Shown one piece after another: positions 1 through 8,509 of a stretch of DNA of 64,000 nucleotides (the stretch's first letter is position 1; the number at the start of each line of letters is the position of its first letter). A program made the translations under genes and the position numbers. Location of the stretch: NCBI RefSeq assembly GCF_002736105.1, contig NZ_CP024123.1, positions 2,348,001 to 2,412,000 of the forward strand, written 5' to 3'. A model generated the notes under the pieces. The model ran no database searches. It was given only the letters and a program-made list of their open reading frames with translations, and was not told the origin of the DNA. The stretch is from Solibacillus sp. R5-41. GTDB taxonomy: Bacteria > Bacillota > Bacilli > Bacillales_A > Planococcaceae.

Positions 1-58
1 CTCGAATTTGACCTTCTATGCGTTTTAAACGACTTTTTGTTTTTGAATCGTATTCCAT
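1..58 (-). CDS. CsoR/RcnR-family metal-sensing repressor, N-terminal fragment
   Basis: Only the first 19 codons lie in the window; the gene runs off the left edge. The reverse strand gives MEYDSKTKSRLKRIEGQIR, and the RLKRIEGQ(I/V)R signature is typical of the small helical CsoR/RcnR/FrmR repressors, which bind Cu(I), Ni or other ligands and release operator DNA. The start is supported by AAGGAGTG ending about 7 bases upstream. The ligand-binding Cys/His residues lie outside the window, so the metal or other ligand cannot be read. Confidence 0.8.
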   Translation of the reverse strand, partial: MEYDSKTKSRLKRIEGQIR

Positions 59-111
59 TGTTTATCACTCCTTACCTATCACTATTATTATACAGTATCC
101 CCTAGAGGTAT

Positions 112-516
112 CTAGTTAATTCTACTGATTTGTTGGGAATGCTTCGTAAACACAAAAATACAGCAAATAAAAGACAGCATCATGATGGAAAATAGTGGGA
201 ATACAACGCTCAGCATTTCCTTACTAAAAAGTGGAACATTAAGCACAAACGAATAGATAAAGCCTTGTAAATAGACGAAAACAATAACAGTTATGAAAAA
301 AATGCTACGCTTCAGTAACCCTTGGAGATAATAAACGAATAAATAAAACGGTAGACAAAATATACAATAGGTAGGGAAACCATAAAAAATAACGATGATA
401 AACAATTCAAAGGGAAACGAATTAGCACCGCCCTTGCCAAAAAGCATTAAATAAATTGCCAATAGCCCGATTAAAAAAGGCAGAAGCGAAGAAATTAAAA
501 CCTGTATCAGTCGCAT
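112..516 (-). CDS. Small four-helix membrane protein of unknown function
   Basis: A 134-residue, strongly hydrophobic protein with about four membrane segments (roughly residues 5-25, 37-62, 69-92 and 100-122) and a short polar C-terminal tail. There is no recognisable catalytic motif or family signature. It lies upstream of the CsoR-type gene on the same strand, about 50 bases away, but that repressor has its own ribosome site, so an operon is possible but not shown. The hydrophobic pattern and consistent codon use support a real gene; the function is unknown. Confidence 0.6.
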   Translation of the reverse strand: MRLIQVLISSLLPFLIGLLAIYLMLFGKGGANSFPFELFIIVIFYGFPTYCIFCLPFYLFVYYLQGLLKRSIFFITVIVFVYLQGFIYSFVLNVPLFSKEMLSVVFPLFSIMMLSFICCIFVFTKHSQQISRIN

Positions 517-606
517 TCTATCACCTACTTTTTTCCTTTATTTTAACAAATTCAATTCAACTATACAAAAAACGACCGATGCGATATAGTACAGATGGTG
601 ATGAAA

Positions 607-1365
607 ATGAAGCAAAAATTTTATGTTCAAAATGAAAAGATAATCGCAGGTATTACACTTAAGGATGCCGCATTCGCAGAACAAAATAATATGGCATTCA
701 ATGTTTGCCAAAACAAAATCACGGTACTAGAAAATCGACAACAGCTTGCCGATGTGCTGCAAACGGATGTAAGCCAATTTGTTTGTGCTAACCAAACGCA
801 TAGTGCCAATTTTTTAAAGGTGGAAAAACAGCATATCGGTTTGGGTGCTCATGATTATGAAAGCTCCGTTTTAAATACCGACGCCCTTTACACGTATGAA
901 AAAGATACTGTCATTAGCAGTTTTACAGCAGATTGTGTACCCGTGCTCTTTTACAATCCGAAAATCGAATTAATTGGAGCAATTCACTCCGGCTGGCAAG
1001 GCTCTGTTAAGGAAATTACGCGCCATTTATTCGAGCACTTAAAGACGAATGAAGCTTGTCATATGAATGATTTACACGTTTTTATCGGTCCTGCACTCAG
1101 TCAGGAGAAATTCGAGGTGGACGCCGATGTGTATGAACAATTCAAAGCACTTGGCTATGCGGAGGATTTCATGTATTACAATGAGGCATCGAATAAATAT
1201 CATATTGACAACCAATTGACCGTGCAAAAGCAATGCGAATTAGCTGGTGTTCCCGCTGCCAATATCCAAATCGATCCGATGTGTACGTTTTTAAACGAAT
1301 CCGGTTTTTCCTATCGACAATCGAAACAAGCAGGACGCCATTTAAGCTTTATTATGCAAAAATAA
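607..1365 (+). CDS. pgeF: Peptidoglycan editing factor PgeF (YlmD/YfiH family)
   Basis: About 252 residues, the family's normal size. The hallmark block is present: a Cys in FTADCVPV followed by AIHSGWQGS, giving the Cys and His metal ligands, with an upstream His in NQTHSANF. The family was first called multicopper polyphenol oxidase, but members act as purine nucleoside phosphorylase/adenosine deaminase-like enzymes and as peptidoglycan editing factors that remove wrongly incorporated L-Ser. The start is uncertain because ATG codons occur at 595, 601 and 607. I prefer 607, because GGTGAT just upstream resembles the end of a Shine-Dalgarno sequence. In many Bacillales the gene sits near sepF or sigE; here it stands alone. 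Confidence 0.85.
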   Translation: MKQKFYVQNEKIIAGITLKDAAFAEQNNMAFNVCQNKITVLENRQQLADVLQTDVSQFVCANQTHSANFLKVEKQHIGLGAHDYESSVLNTDALYTYEKDTVISSFTADCVPVLFYNPKIELIGAIHSGWQGSVKEITRHLFEHLKTNEACHMNDLHVFIGPALSQEKFEVDADVYEQFKALGYAEDFMYYNEASNKYHIDNQLTVQKQCELAGVPAANIQIDPMCTFLNESGFSYRQSKQAGRHLSFIMQK

Positions 1366-1373
1366 CTAAAATG

Positions 1374-1413
1374 AAAATGCTATTTTGACCGCGGTCGGAA
1401 TAGCATTTTTTCT
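1374..1413 (+). terminator. Rho-independent terminator after pgeF
   Basis: AAAATGCTATT pairs with AATAGCATTTT across a GC-rich centre (ACCGCGGT) and is followed by a T run. It starts about 9 bases after the pgeF stop codon. Confidence 0.8.
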
Positions 1414-1523
1414 ATTTCGTATGGAATTCCCTCATACTTAAGGGAAATGAAGCTTAAATTTCCCAAAAACAGGAAACTTTCTTCACTCCTAATTCGTATT
1501 AATGATAAAGGGAGGGATTTTGC

Positions 1524-2099
1524 ATGAAGAAATGGCTGTTCTTTGCTTTTGGTATAACGGTTTTATGTGGCAGCGCTGTATACGTTTGGTTGGGGCATGA
1601 AATGGATCGTGGCGTCGAAAAAAAAGCAACGGGCGAAAATGAATACGTCATCATATTAGGGGCCAAAGTGAAACCTGGTGGTGTACCTTCATTGGCATTA
1701 GCGAACCGTTTACAAGTAGCAGCAGAATACTTACATAAGCATCCGCATGTTATCGCGGTCGTATCTGGCGGGCAAGGCGCGGATGAGGACCGCACAGAGG
1801 CATCAGTTATGAAAGACTATTTACTCGCAGAAGGCATTACTTCTGAGCGAATACTCGTGGAGGATGAAGCAACATCTACATACGAAAATTTACTTTATTC
1901 CAAACGATTATTGCCTGATGATGTAACTAATATCACAATTATTTCAAATGATTTCCACTTAAGACGTGCAAGTTATTTAGCTGAGAAGATTGGATTAGAA
2001 GCAGATGTCGTCGCTGCCCCTACCCCGAAAATCGTCGAAGCAAAAATGAGGTTTCGTGAAAGACTAGCACTTTTAAAGACATATATCTTAGGTCAATAA
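1524..2099 (+). CDS. YdcF/SanA-like DUF218 membrane-anchored protein
   Basis: A 191-residue protein with an uncleaved N-terminal membrane anchor (about residues 3-23) followed by a DUF218 domain. Visible family features are VIILGAKV near the start of the domain, VVSGGQGADE, the TEA..M..YL segment, and STYENLLYSK with SNDFHLRRA near the end. DUF218 proteins (YdcF, SanA, ElyC) are linked to envelope integrity; their biochemical activity is poorly defined. GGGAGGG lies about 9 bases before the ATG. It is a single gene, with pgeF ended by a terminator upstream. Confidence 0.8.
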   Translation: MKKWLFFAFGITVLCGSAVYVWLGHEMDRGVEKKATGENEYVIILGAKVKPGGVPSLALANRLQVAAEYLHKHPHVIAVVSGGQGADEDRTEASVMKDYLLAEGITSERILVEDEATSTYENLLYSKRLLPDDVTNITIISNDFHLRRASYLAEKIGLEADVVAAPTPKIVEAKMRFRERLALLKTYILGQ

Positions 2100-2154
2100 T
2101 TTTACTTCCACCTCGAGATTCGGTATTTTAGTAGTATGAAAAGAGGCGGTAAAT

Positions 2155-3153
2155 ATGAAATTGAGTATATTAGACCAAGTGCCGATTTCTAAAGGAATGA
2201 CTTCCACAGAGGCACTGGCAAATAGCGTGAAAATTGCACAGCTTGGTGATGAAATTGGGTATGAACGAATGTGGCTTGCTGAACATCATAATACAACTTC
2301 ACTCGCAAGCTCTGCGCCCGAAATTACAGCGGCTTATATTGCGGCTAAAACAGAGCGCATCCGTTTAGGCACGGGTGGGATTATGATGATGCACTATTCC
2401 CCATTAAAAATTGCAGAAGTATTTAAAACATTAGCTGCATTAGCACCAAACCGCATTGATTTCGGTGCAGGAAGAGCTCCTGGTGGGGATGGACCTGCGA
2501 TGACCGCCCTTGCAAGTGGACGCAGACCAGAATTAACGGAACAATATGATAAACTAGAAATTATTTTGAACCTAATGAATGAGAAAAGTACAGGTGAAGA
2601 AATTTACGATCAAGTCGTGGCCACGCCATTTAAAGTGACATTACCGCAAGCTTGGCTGCTCGGTTCAAGTGGTCAAAGTGCCAGACAGGCAGGCGCAGCA
2701 GGTATCGGCTATTCATTTGCGCAATTTTTTAACGGACAAATGTCAAAGGCGATTTTTGATGCGTATCGTGATTCATTCCAGCCTTCTTATTTTATGGAAA
2801 AGCCACAAATTATCACGACGTATGCAGTAAGTGTTGCGGAAACAACAGAGGAAGCCGAATATAATTCGATGCCAATGCAAATTATGCGCTTAAATTTAAT
2901 GCGCGGTCGCCTTCTTCCAACCATTTCTCCACAGGAAGCAAATGACTACCCGCTAACAGAAATGGATAAGGTAATCCTAGATAAAAACCGTCCGCTCATG
3001 CTCATTGGCACAGCAAAGGAAGTTGCGACACAAATTTTAGAAGAGCAACATCAATATGGTTTTGATGAGGCGATGATTAACTGCAACCTGCATTCCATCG
3101 ACCAACGATTAACTGCTTACCGATTACTTGGCGAGGAATTGTTAAATAGCTAG
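2155..3153 (+). CDS. LLM-class flavin-dependent oxidoreductase (MsnO8-type)
   Basis: A 332-residue single-domain protein of the luciferase-like monooxygenase superfamily, a TIM barrel that uses reduced FMN. The opening SILDQVPI, the WLAEHHN motif near residue 43, the IRLGTGGIMM strand and the FGAGRAPGGDG turn are characteristic of the MsnO8/YceB/YvbT subgroup. The substrate cannot be predicted from sequence. AGAGGCGG supports the start. It follows the DUF218 gene by 55 bases and may be cotranscribed with it. A hairpin follows the stop codon. Confidence 0.85.
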   Translation: MKLSILDQVPISKGMTSTEALANSVKIAQLGDEIGYERMWLAEHHNTTSLASSAPEITAAYIAAKTERIRLGTGGIMMMHYSPLKIAEVFKTLAALAPNRIDFGAGRAPGGDGPAMTALASGRRPELTEQYDKLEIILNLMNEKSTGEEIYDQVVATPFKVTLPQAWLLGSSGQSARQAGAAGIGYSFAQFFNGQMSKAIFDAYRDSFQPSYFMEKPQIITTYAVSVAETTEEAEYNSMPMQIMRLNLMRGRLLPTISPQEANDYPLTEMDKVILDKNRPLMLIGTAKEVATQILEEQHQYGFDEAMINCNLHSIDQRLTAYRLLGEELLNS

Positions 3154-3191
3154 AAATAATAGGTTTATCACTACAAATTTTATGTAAGTCT

Positions 3192-3229
3192 AACAAGAGC
3201 GCCATCCTGTTTTTGGAGGCCCTCTTGTT
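3192..3229 (+). terminator. Hairpin, probable terminator (dispersed AACAAGAGCGCC family)
   Basis: AACAAGAG pairs with CTCTTGTT, and the 3' side continues with GTGTTGTTTAATAA. The same hairpin with similar flanks recurs at 8357, 20451 and 21954, so it is both a likely terminator and a repeated element. The T run on the plus strand is broken, so termination is probable rather than certain. Confidence 0.55.
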
Positions 3230-3256
3230 TGTGTTGTTTAATAAGTGATCGGTGCA

Positions 3257-4660
3257 TTAGTTTCTCTTCGGTATAAAACGGCTGCCCTTAAAAAACCCCA
3301 TTACCTTCCCTCGATCATCCATGATAAATTTTATCCTTTCACCTTCTGAGTTCATAAAACCATCTACCGTATAAGCCTTCATAAGAGATAGATTCTTTTG
3401 TACCTTCATCTGGATACGATTCTCATATAATAAAATTTCGGCTCTTTGTCCCTCATCTGATAGGTACACTCCAATGAAATCTTTTAATTGTTCCTCAGAA
3501 AGCTTGTATTCTGTAAATTCCTTACTCGTTACATCTGGTAACTGAAGTATGTGGTTTAATGATGTATTGGCCAGATTCTCTGCATTCGCCTCAGCTATAT
3601 TCGTAAGTACTGATACCGTGATTCCCTGTTCTTTAGCGACTTTCATATTAGAAGAAACGCCCTTAATGCTGCCGCCATGCCCAAAAACGGATATTCCCGA
3701 CAAATAATCAACTTGTAAGCCATATCCGTAACGGTCACCCGTTGGCATAGTTGCTTGAACGGAAGTCATCTTTTGTATACCCTGTTTGGAGATAATTGAC
3801 TTTCCGTTTACTGTTCCATCAAGACGGAAAACTTCTAAATACTTCATCAAATCGGAACTAGATGTTTTAAGCGATCCATTGGAATAAATATCACCAACAT
3901 CCCACCAAGCTGGTGAGTTGAAAACTGAAAGGTTATCTGCCTCGTTTTTGTATGCATAGAGCTCAGTAACATTCTCAATGTTCATTAATTCAGAAGTTAA
4001 GAAAAAGGAGCGTTTCATTTCTAAGGGCTGGAATATATTTTTCTGTACATATGTAATGAAGGCTTCCCCACTGGCTCTTTCGATTATTTCTTGAAGTAAT
4101 GCATAGCTTTCATTTGAGTAGTTAAAAATTGAACCCGGAGGACCAAGCAATGAATACTCTGTTTCGCCTATCCCCTCCATCAGTTCCTTAACTGTATTAA
4201 TTTTTCTATAATTCGATCCTAGTGACAAACAATCAAATAAGTACTCCCCGTGTGGATCACTCAGAATACTATTTGCCCTTGCACAGTTTACTAGATTCAT
4301 CCCTGGTAGACCGCTAGTATGTGAAAGTAAATGATGTATTTTTACTTTTTCCCTATATTGTTGGTTTGGTAGGTAGAGTTCAGGCAACCATTGAATCATT
4401 TGATCATCAACTGAAAGCTTCCCTGCATCCTCTAGTTGCATAACAGCCAGAGCAGTTAATGATTTCGTGATCGAAGCAACTCCGAAAATCGTGTCCTTCG
4501 TGACTGGTAATTTCCTGCTTACATCTCGGTAACCATAATACTTTTCAAAAATAGGCTGTCCATTTTTTGCAATTATTAACGCCATCCCAGGAATACTAGC
4601 CGTCAAACATTTATCATGAAGCACCTCATCAAGTGTAGCTATTATTTGTTGTGATATCAT
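3257..4660 (-). CDS. Serine hydrolase, class C beta-lactamase/PBP-like family
   Basis: A 467-residue protein of the beta-lactamase/DD-peptidase/esterase superfamily. The SxxK nucleophile box is SITK (residues 63-66), the second box is Y-S-N in FNYSNESY, and the third is GHGGS, replacing KTG as in class C-like esterases. No signal peptide is visible, so a cytoplasmic esterase or peptidase is likelier than a secreted beta-lactamase. A C-terminal beta domain of about 100 residues follows the catalytic domain. I place the start at 4660, where AAAGGGGAG lies 8-9 bases upstream; the in-frame ATG 21 bases earlier overlaps that ribosome site. A decayed reading frame ends exactly in this ribosome site. 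Confidence 0.85.
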   Translation of the reverse strand: MISQQIIATLDEVLHDKCLTASIPGMALIIAKNGQPIFEKYYGYRDVSRKLPVTKDTIFGVASITKSLTALAVMQLEDAGKLSVDDQMIQWLPELYLPNQQYREKVKIHHLLSHTSGLPGMNLVNCARANSILSDPHGEYLFDCLSLGSNYRKINTVKELMEGIGETEYSLLGPPGSIFNYSNESYALLQEIIERASGEAFITYVQKNIFQPLEMKRSFFLTSELMNIENVTELYAYKNEADNLSVFNSPAWWDVGDIYSNGSLKTSSSDLMKYLEVFRLDGTVNGKSIISKQGIQKMTSVQATMPTGDRYGYGLQVDYLSGISVFGHGGSIKGVSSNMKVAKEQGITVSVLTNIAEANAENLANTSLNHILQLPDVTSKEFTEYKLSEEQLKDFIGVYLSDEGQRAEILLYENRIQMKVQKNLSLMKAYTVDGFMNSEGERIKFIMDDRGKVMGFFKGSRFIPKRN

Positions 4661-4677
4661 CTGATCTGTCTCCCCTT

Positions 4678-4872
4678 TCAATTAATGTATAACTGCCCAG
4701 CACCAAAATATTGTGACGACACTTCCGCCTTGATAGGAACCCTCAGGGAAATTTCAGCATCTATGAGAATTGGTCGTGCCAAATCAGTTGTCATGGTATT
4801 TACACTCCCTAAAATTGATTTTTCCGCTAAGCTTGGACTAATCGCTTTCGCAATATCGGTTAACGTATCACC
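4678..4872 (-). pseudogene. Decayed gene end upstream of the serine hydrolase
   Basis: On the minus strand an open frame of 64 codons begins just after a stop codon and has no start or ribosome site of its own. It reads GDTLTDIAKAISPSLAEKSI and continues with SLRVPIKAEVSSQYFGAGQL, ending at a TGA that overlaps the ribosome site of the serine hydrolase. The composition is protein-like. I read it as the C-terminal remnant of a lost upstream gene. The family is not recognised; the opening faintly recalls a LysM repeat but the rest does not support that. Confidence 0.3.
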
Positions 4873-4931
4873 TTAGTTAAAACGTTCTTTTCTCCATTTG
4901 TAATTGAATTGTTACTTCTAAATATGATAAA

Positions 4932-4969
4932 AAACACATATTCGCCCACAAAAGGACGAGTATGTGTTT
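4932..4969 (-). terminator. Hairpin with T run on the minus strand
   Basis: AAACACATA pairs with TATGTGTTT around a CGxxCG-closed loop. Read on the minus strand it is followed by TTTTTTAT, as in an intrinsic terminator. The only minus-strand sequence upstream is the decayed piece at 5302-5546, so it may be the leftover terminator of that gene. The spacer from 4970 to 5301 shows nothing else. Confidence 0.45.
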
Positions 4970-5301
4970 GAATACCCGTTGTTCCACCTAAATTCCAATA
5001 GCTCAAATGTACTTTTAACGTAGCACAAACGACATATGTTACCTTACAATACTCAAGGGGAGTAAAATTTGATTCGGCATTAGGAAGCCTTCACCATATC
5101 TTCCCGCTCTGTAAATCGATCATCAAACCTCATATCCCCATCTTAGTATTTAGACAAATTCGAAATTTCAGATAATAATAAACCGAAAGTTAAGAAAAGT
5201 CAATTTATATTTCTAGTAATTTGTACACCCGGAACAAAGTGAAGTCATTATGCCTCAGCCTTACTATTATTAAACAGATTTACATTCTCGAGACCAGAAA
5301 G

Positions 5302-5546
5302 TTAACATATAACAGAACTACTTAACAAGTAAAGGCTAAAAATATTCATTGAGGTACCACAAATCATCACCGGAATTTGTGATGTAAATGCTTCTCCTAC
5401 AATCCCCCCAATTAGAGAATCTATAGGCATATCTAGAGAGGCAGCGCTAGTCATTAATTTAATTACTCTTCCTATTGAGGCGTTGCTACGAGTGTGAATG
5501 ATAATCCAATTGTTAATGTCGTTGATACCAAAATTGATTTTTTCAT
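5302..5546 (-). pseudogene. Remnant of a small secreted protein gene
   Basis: From the ATG at 5546 the minus strand reads a clear signal peptide (KKSILVSTTLTIGLSFTLVA), then a TAG stop after about 24 codons. A shifted frame continues with protein-like sequence (LDMPIDSLIGGIVGEAFTSQ) to a TAA at 5302. GGGGG lies upstream of the ATG. This looks like an exported protein gene broken by a stop or frameshift. The family is not recognised. Sequencing error at one base is an alternative explanation. Confidence 0.4.
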
Positions 5547-5715
5547 TTAAATAGCCCCCATTTAGTAAATCGTACTCTAATACGAAATTTAATAGTATCG
5601 TTTATATTTTTTTGTACACTCAATCCATTATTTTTACTTACCAACATTAAACATCCCATTGACAAATTACATCATTTACCATATCATTCTATTAATTTAC
5701 ATGAGGGGGGATTTT

Positions 5716-6504
5716 ATGATTCGATTGTTAACAAACGCAGACCATGAAGTATGTATGGCTCTAGTCCAACAGCAGCCTGCTGAAAACTTATTTATTATCG
5801 GGGACATCGAGGCTTTTGGCTATGATCAACCATTTCAAAAAATTTGGGGACAATTTGAAAAGGATACACTAGTTGCGGTATTGCTCAAATATGACAGCAA
5901 TTATATTCCATATGCACAGGGTCCTTTTGATGTAGATGGTTTCGCATCCATTTTTAATTCGGATGAAAAGGCGAAAGAGTTATCAGGTTTAAAGCACTTA
6001 ATAGACCAATTAGAGCCTAAAATTAACAAAACGTTTACGAGTAAAAAAGAGCTGTTTTACGCCAAATGCACCGTGTTACAGCCCCTCTACCCTACTGCTG
6101 ATTTAACTAATGTGGAACGTCTAACATTGGATGCAATTGAGGAAAACATCGCTTTGATTCATTCCATTCCCGAATTTGCAGGGAGTCCTTCTACTGTGGA
6201 AAGCAAACTACGTGCGGAAGAAAACAAAACTGGTCGCACATACATTATGCGTGAAGGTGACGTTATGGTATCCACCGCATCTACAACCGCAGAGAATAGC
6301 ATGTCTGCTATGATTGTTGGTGTTGCCACACGTGAGGGCTATAAGAAAAAAGGCTATGCATCAAAATGTATGCAAAAAATATGTGGTGAGCTGCTGGATG
6401 AGGGAAAATCGCTATGCCTCTTTTATGACAACCCAGCTGCCGGTGCAATTTATAAGCGTTTAGGATTTGAGGATATCGGAATTTGGAATATGATTCGGTA
6501 CTAA
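5716..6504 (+). CDS. GNAT-family N-acetyltransferase
   Basis: A 262-residue protein whose C-terminal third is a GNAT fold: motif A reads VGVATREGYKKKGYASK, the acetyl-CoA pyrophosphate loop (Q/R-x-x-G-x-A type), followed by FYDNPAAGAIYKRLGFE, the usual motif B end. The N-terminal part is an extra, probably substrate-binding domain, as in other two-domain acetyltransferases of Bacillales. The substrate is unknown. The start at 5716 has GAGGGGGG 6 bases upstream; an earlier in-frame ATG at 5659 would add a hydrophobic run without a ribosome site and is rejected. Confidence 0.8.
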   Translation: MIRLLTNADHEVCMALVQQQPAENLFIIGDIEAFGYDQPFQKIWGQFEKDTLVAVLLKYDSNYIPYAQGPFDVDGFASIFNSDEKAKELSGLKHLIDQLEPKINKTFTSKKELFYAKCTVLQPLYPTADLTNVERLTLDAIEENIALIHSIPEFAGSPSTVESKLRAEENKTGRTYIMREGDVMVSTASTTAENSMSAMIVGVATREGYKKKGYASKCMQKICGELLDEGKSLCLFYDNPAAGAIYKRLGFEDIGIWNMIRY

Positions 6505-6553
6505 ATTATTTGTGCACCAGGTGATTAATTTTCCGAATTTTCAACTTAAAATC

Positions 6554-6581
6554 TTGAATTTCATTAAAAAAATGATATAGT
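6554..6581 (+). promoter_or_regulatory. Sigma-A-type promoter for the proS leader
   Basis: TTGAAT and TATAGT are separated by 16 bases and lie just before the T-box leader, as expected for the proS transcription start near 6588. Confidence 0.55.
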
Positions 6582-6596
6582 AATTTATAAATATTA

Positions 6597-6832
6597 AATC
6601 AATGATGTGATCAAGTAAATAAGAATTGTGAACTAGAGAATATAACCTTGGCTGAGAGTTATATCACCCCTTCTTATTGAACCCTACCACGGAGATGTTA
6701 CTTAAAAACTAACCGAGTCGTTTCGTTACAAACGTATAGAGGACTTAATAATTTTTATTAATGTCGAACTAAGGTGGTACCACGTCTATGAGCATAAAGA
6801 CGTCCTTTTTGGACTCTTTATGCTTTTTTTAT
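6597..6832 (+). promoter_or_regulatory. T-box riboswitch leader (proline) of proS
   Basis: The conserved T-box AAGGTGGTACCACG lies at about 6770-6783 and is followed by a terminator hairpin (AGCATAAAGA paired with TCTTTATGCT, then a long T run) ending near 6832. The stem I region carries GAACCCTACC around 6679-6688. The specifier is therefore CCC or CCU; both are proline codons and agree with the downstream gene. Uncharged tRNA-Pro should stabilise the antiterminator and allow proS transcription. Confidence 0.9.
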
Positions 6833-6863
6833 TTTCATCTCACATTCTTAGGAGGAACAGAAG

Positions 6864-8300
6864 ATGGCTCAAAAAACGAATGATTTTTCTAAATGGTATA
6901 TTGAAACGATACAAAAAGCCGATTTAATGGATTATACCCCAGTTCGCGGCTGTATTGCATTTAAACCAGACGGCTATGAAATATGGGAGCATATTCAAGC
7001 AGAGATGGATAAACGCTTTAAAGAAACTGGGCACCGAAATGCATACTTTCCAATGCTAATTCCAGAATCTTTCTTCCAAAAAGAAAAGGAACATATTGAA
7101 GGATTTTCACCAGAACTCCCTTGGGTAACGGAAGCTGCAGGAGAAAAATTAGAAGAACGGTTAGCACTACGCCCTACTTCCGAAACAATGATTGGCCATT
7201 TATATTCAAACTGGATTAAAAGTTATCGAGATCTTCCTGTCTTGATTAATCAATGGGCAAATGTATTCCGCTGGGAAAAGAAAACTCTGCCGTTTATTCG
7301 AACTTCTGAATTTTTATGGCAAGAAGGTCATACTGCTCATGTGGATGAAGAAGACGCACGGAAAGAAACAATGCAAATGTTAGCAATTTATAAGGACGTT
7401 GTAGAGGGATTGCTTGCCATTCCAGTATATGACGGGCAGAAAACACCTTCAGAACGCTTCGCTGGTGCAATCGATACATTCTCAATCGAAGCAATGATGA
7501 AAGACGGGAAAGCCGTACAAGCAGGTACTTCACACTATTTAGGCACAAAATTTGCGGAAGCATTTGATATAAAGTACTTAACAAAGGAAAATAAGCATGA
7601 CTATGTGCATACAACGTCTTGGGGAACATCAACACGTTTAATCGGTTCTGTCATCATGGTTCATGGCGATCAACAAGGACTTGTTTTACCACCGAAAATA
7701 GCACCGACTCAAGTTGTTTTAATTCCAGTTGGCCCATGGAAAAAGAATCCTGCAATTATTGAAAAATTAGATGAAATCTTTGCAGTGTTAAAAGCAAAAG
7801 GCATCCGCGTTCGTCTTGATGATTCTGATCAATCACCAGGCTTTAAGTTTAATGAGTGGGAATTGAAAGGAGTACCTGTACGTATTGAACTGGGTCCACG
7901 TGATTTAGAAAATAATCAAGCTTTAATGAAGGCCCGTGATGAAGATGAGAAAATTTCCTTCCCTTTAGAATCGATTGTTGAAAGCATTATTAATGAACTT
8001 GAAACAATGCAAACGCGCCTTTTACAAAAAGCAAAAGCTTTCCGCGCAGATAATTCATACCATCACATCGATACAATCGAGCAGTTAAAGCAGCATCTCG
8101 TACAATCCGAACAAAACGCAACAATTCCTGGTTGGATCTTAGCAGGTTGGTGTGGAGACGACGCTTGTGAAACACATGTAAAAGAACAAACAAAATTCAC
8201 AACTCGAAACATACCATTCGACCCACCACAAATAAAACAAACATGCATTCATTGTGGTAAAGAAGCTAAACATACAGTTTGGTTTGCTCGTGCGTACTAA
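6864..8300 (+). CDS. proS: Prolyl-tRNA synthetase, ProS type 3 (archaeal/eukaryote-like)
   Basis: A 478-residue class II tRNA synthetase that attaches proline to tRNA-Pro. It is the short form without the INS editing domain of the usual bacterial enzyme. Class II motif 2 is seen in VFRWEKKTLPFIRTSEFLWQ and the preceding RPTSETMI. A C-terminal zinc-binding-type domain carries a Cys quartet (CGDDACETH and CIHCGKEA) and the chain ends in a tyrosine, WFARAY, typical of this type. AGGAGGAAC precedes the ATG by about 8 bases. Expression is under a proline T-box. A second, long-form ProRS is common in Bacillales but is not in this window. Confidence 0.95.
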   Translation: MAQKTNDFSKWYIETIQKADLMDYTPVRGCIAFKPDGYEIWEHIQAEMDKRFKETGHRNAYFPMLIPESFFQKEKEHIEGFSPELPWVTEAAGEKLEERLALRPTSETMIGHLYSNWIKSYRDLPVLINQWANVFRWEKKTLPFIRTSEFLWQEGHTAHVDEEDARKETMQMLAIYKDVVEGLLAIPVYDGQKTPSERFAGAIDTFSIEAMMKDGKAVQAGTSHYLGTKFAEAFDIKYLTKENKHDYVHTTSWGTSTRLIGSVIMVHGDQQGLVLPPKIAPTQVVLIPVGPWKKNPAIIEKLDEIFAVLKAKGIRVRLDDSDQSPGFKFNEWELKGVPVRIELGPRDLENNQALMKARDEDEKISFPLESIVESIINELETMQTRLLQKAKAFRADNSYHHIDTIEQLKQHLVQSEQNATIPGWILAGWCGDDACETHVKEQTKFTTRNIPFDPPQIKQTCIHCGKEAKHTVWFARAY

Positions 8301-8356
8301 TAATATTCGTTTTTGAACTTTTGGATTTCATTGTTTGTACACCAATTACGAAATGT

Positions 8357-8392
8357 AACAAGAGCGCCCCCTATTCAGGTGGCGCTCTTGTT
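8357..8392. repeat. Perfect hairpin of the AACAAGAGCGCC family
   Basis: AACAAGAGCGCC and GGCGCTCTTGTT form a perfect 12-bp inverted repeat around a 12-base loop, after proS and before the convergent MFS gene. No T run follows on either strand, so its role as terminator is unsure. Related copies occur at 3192, 20451 and 21954. Confidence 0.6.
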
Positions 8393-8509
8393 GATGTTGT
8401 TCATAATTTCCAAAACATGAATTGAATTGTAGTGAAATATAAATAGTTTGTACGTCTGGTACAAAAATTTCACCGAATAAGTGGCTGCCAAACATTTAGG
8501 TCTCCTCGT

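Noticed and set aside
4678-4872. LysM-domain assignment of the fragment beside the serine hydrolase
   Set aside because: Only GDTL..IAK fits LysM; the rest does not, so the fragment is left unassigned.
4685-4876. 63-codon plus-strand frame before the serine hydrolase
   Set aside because: The opposite-strand fragment (4678-4872) is more protein-like; there is no ribosome site.
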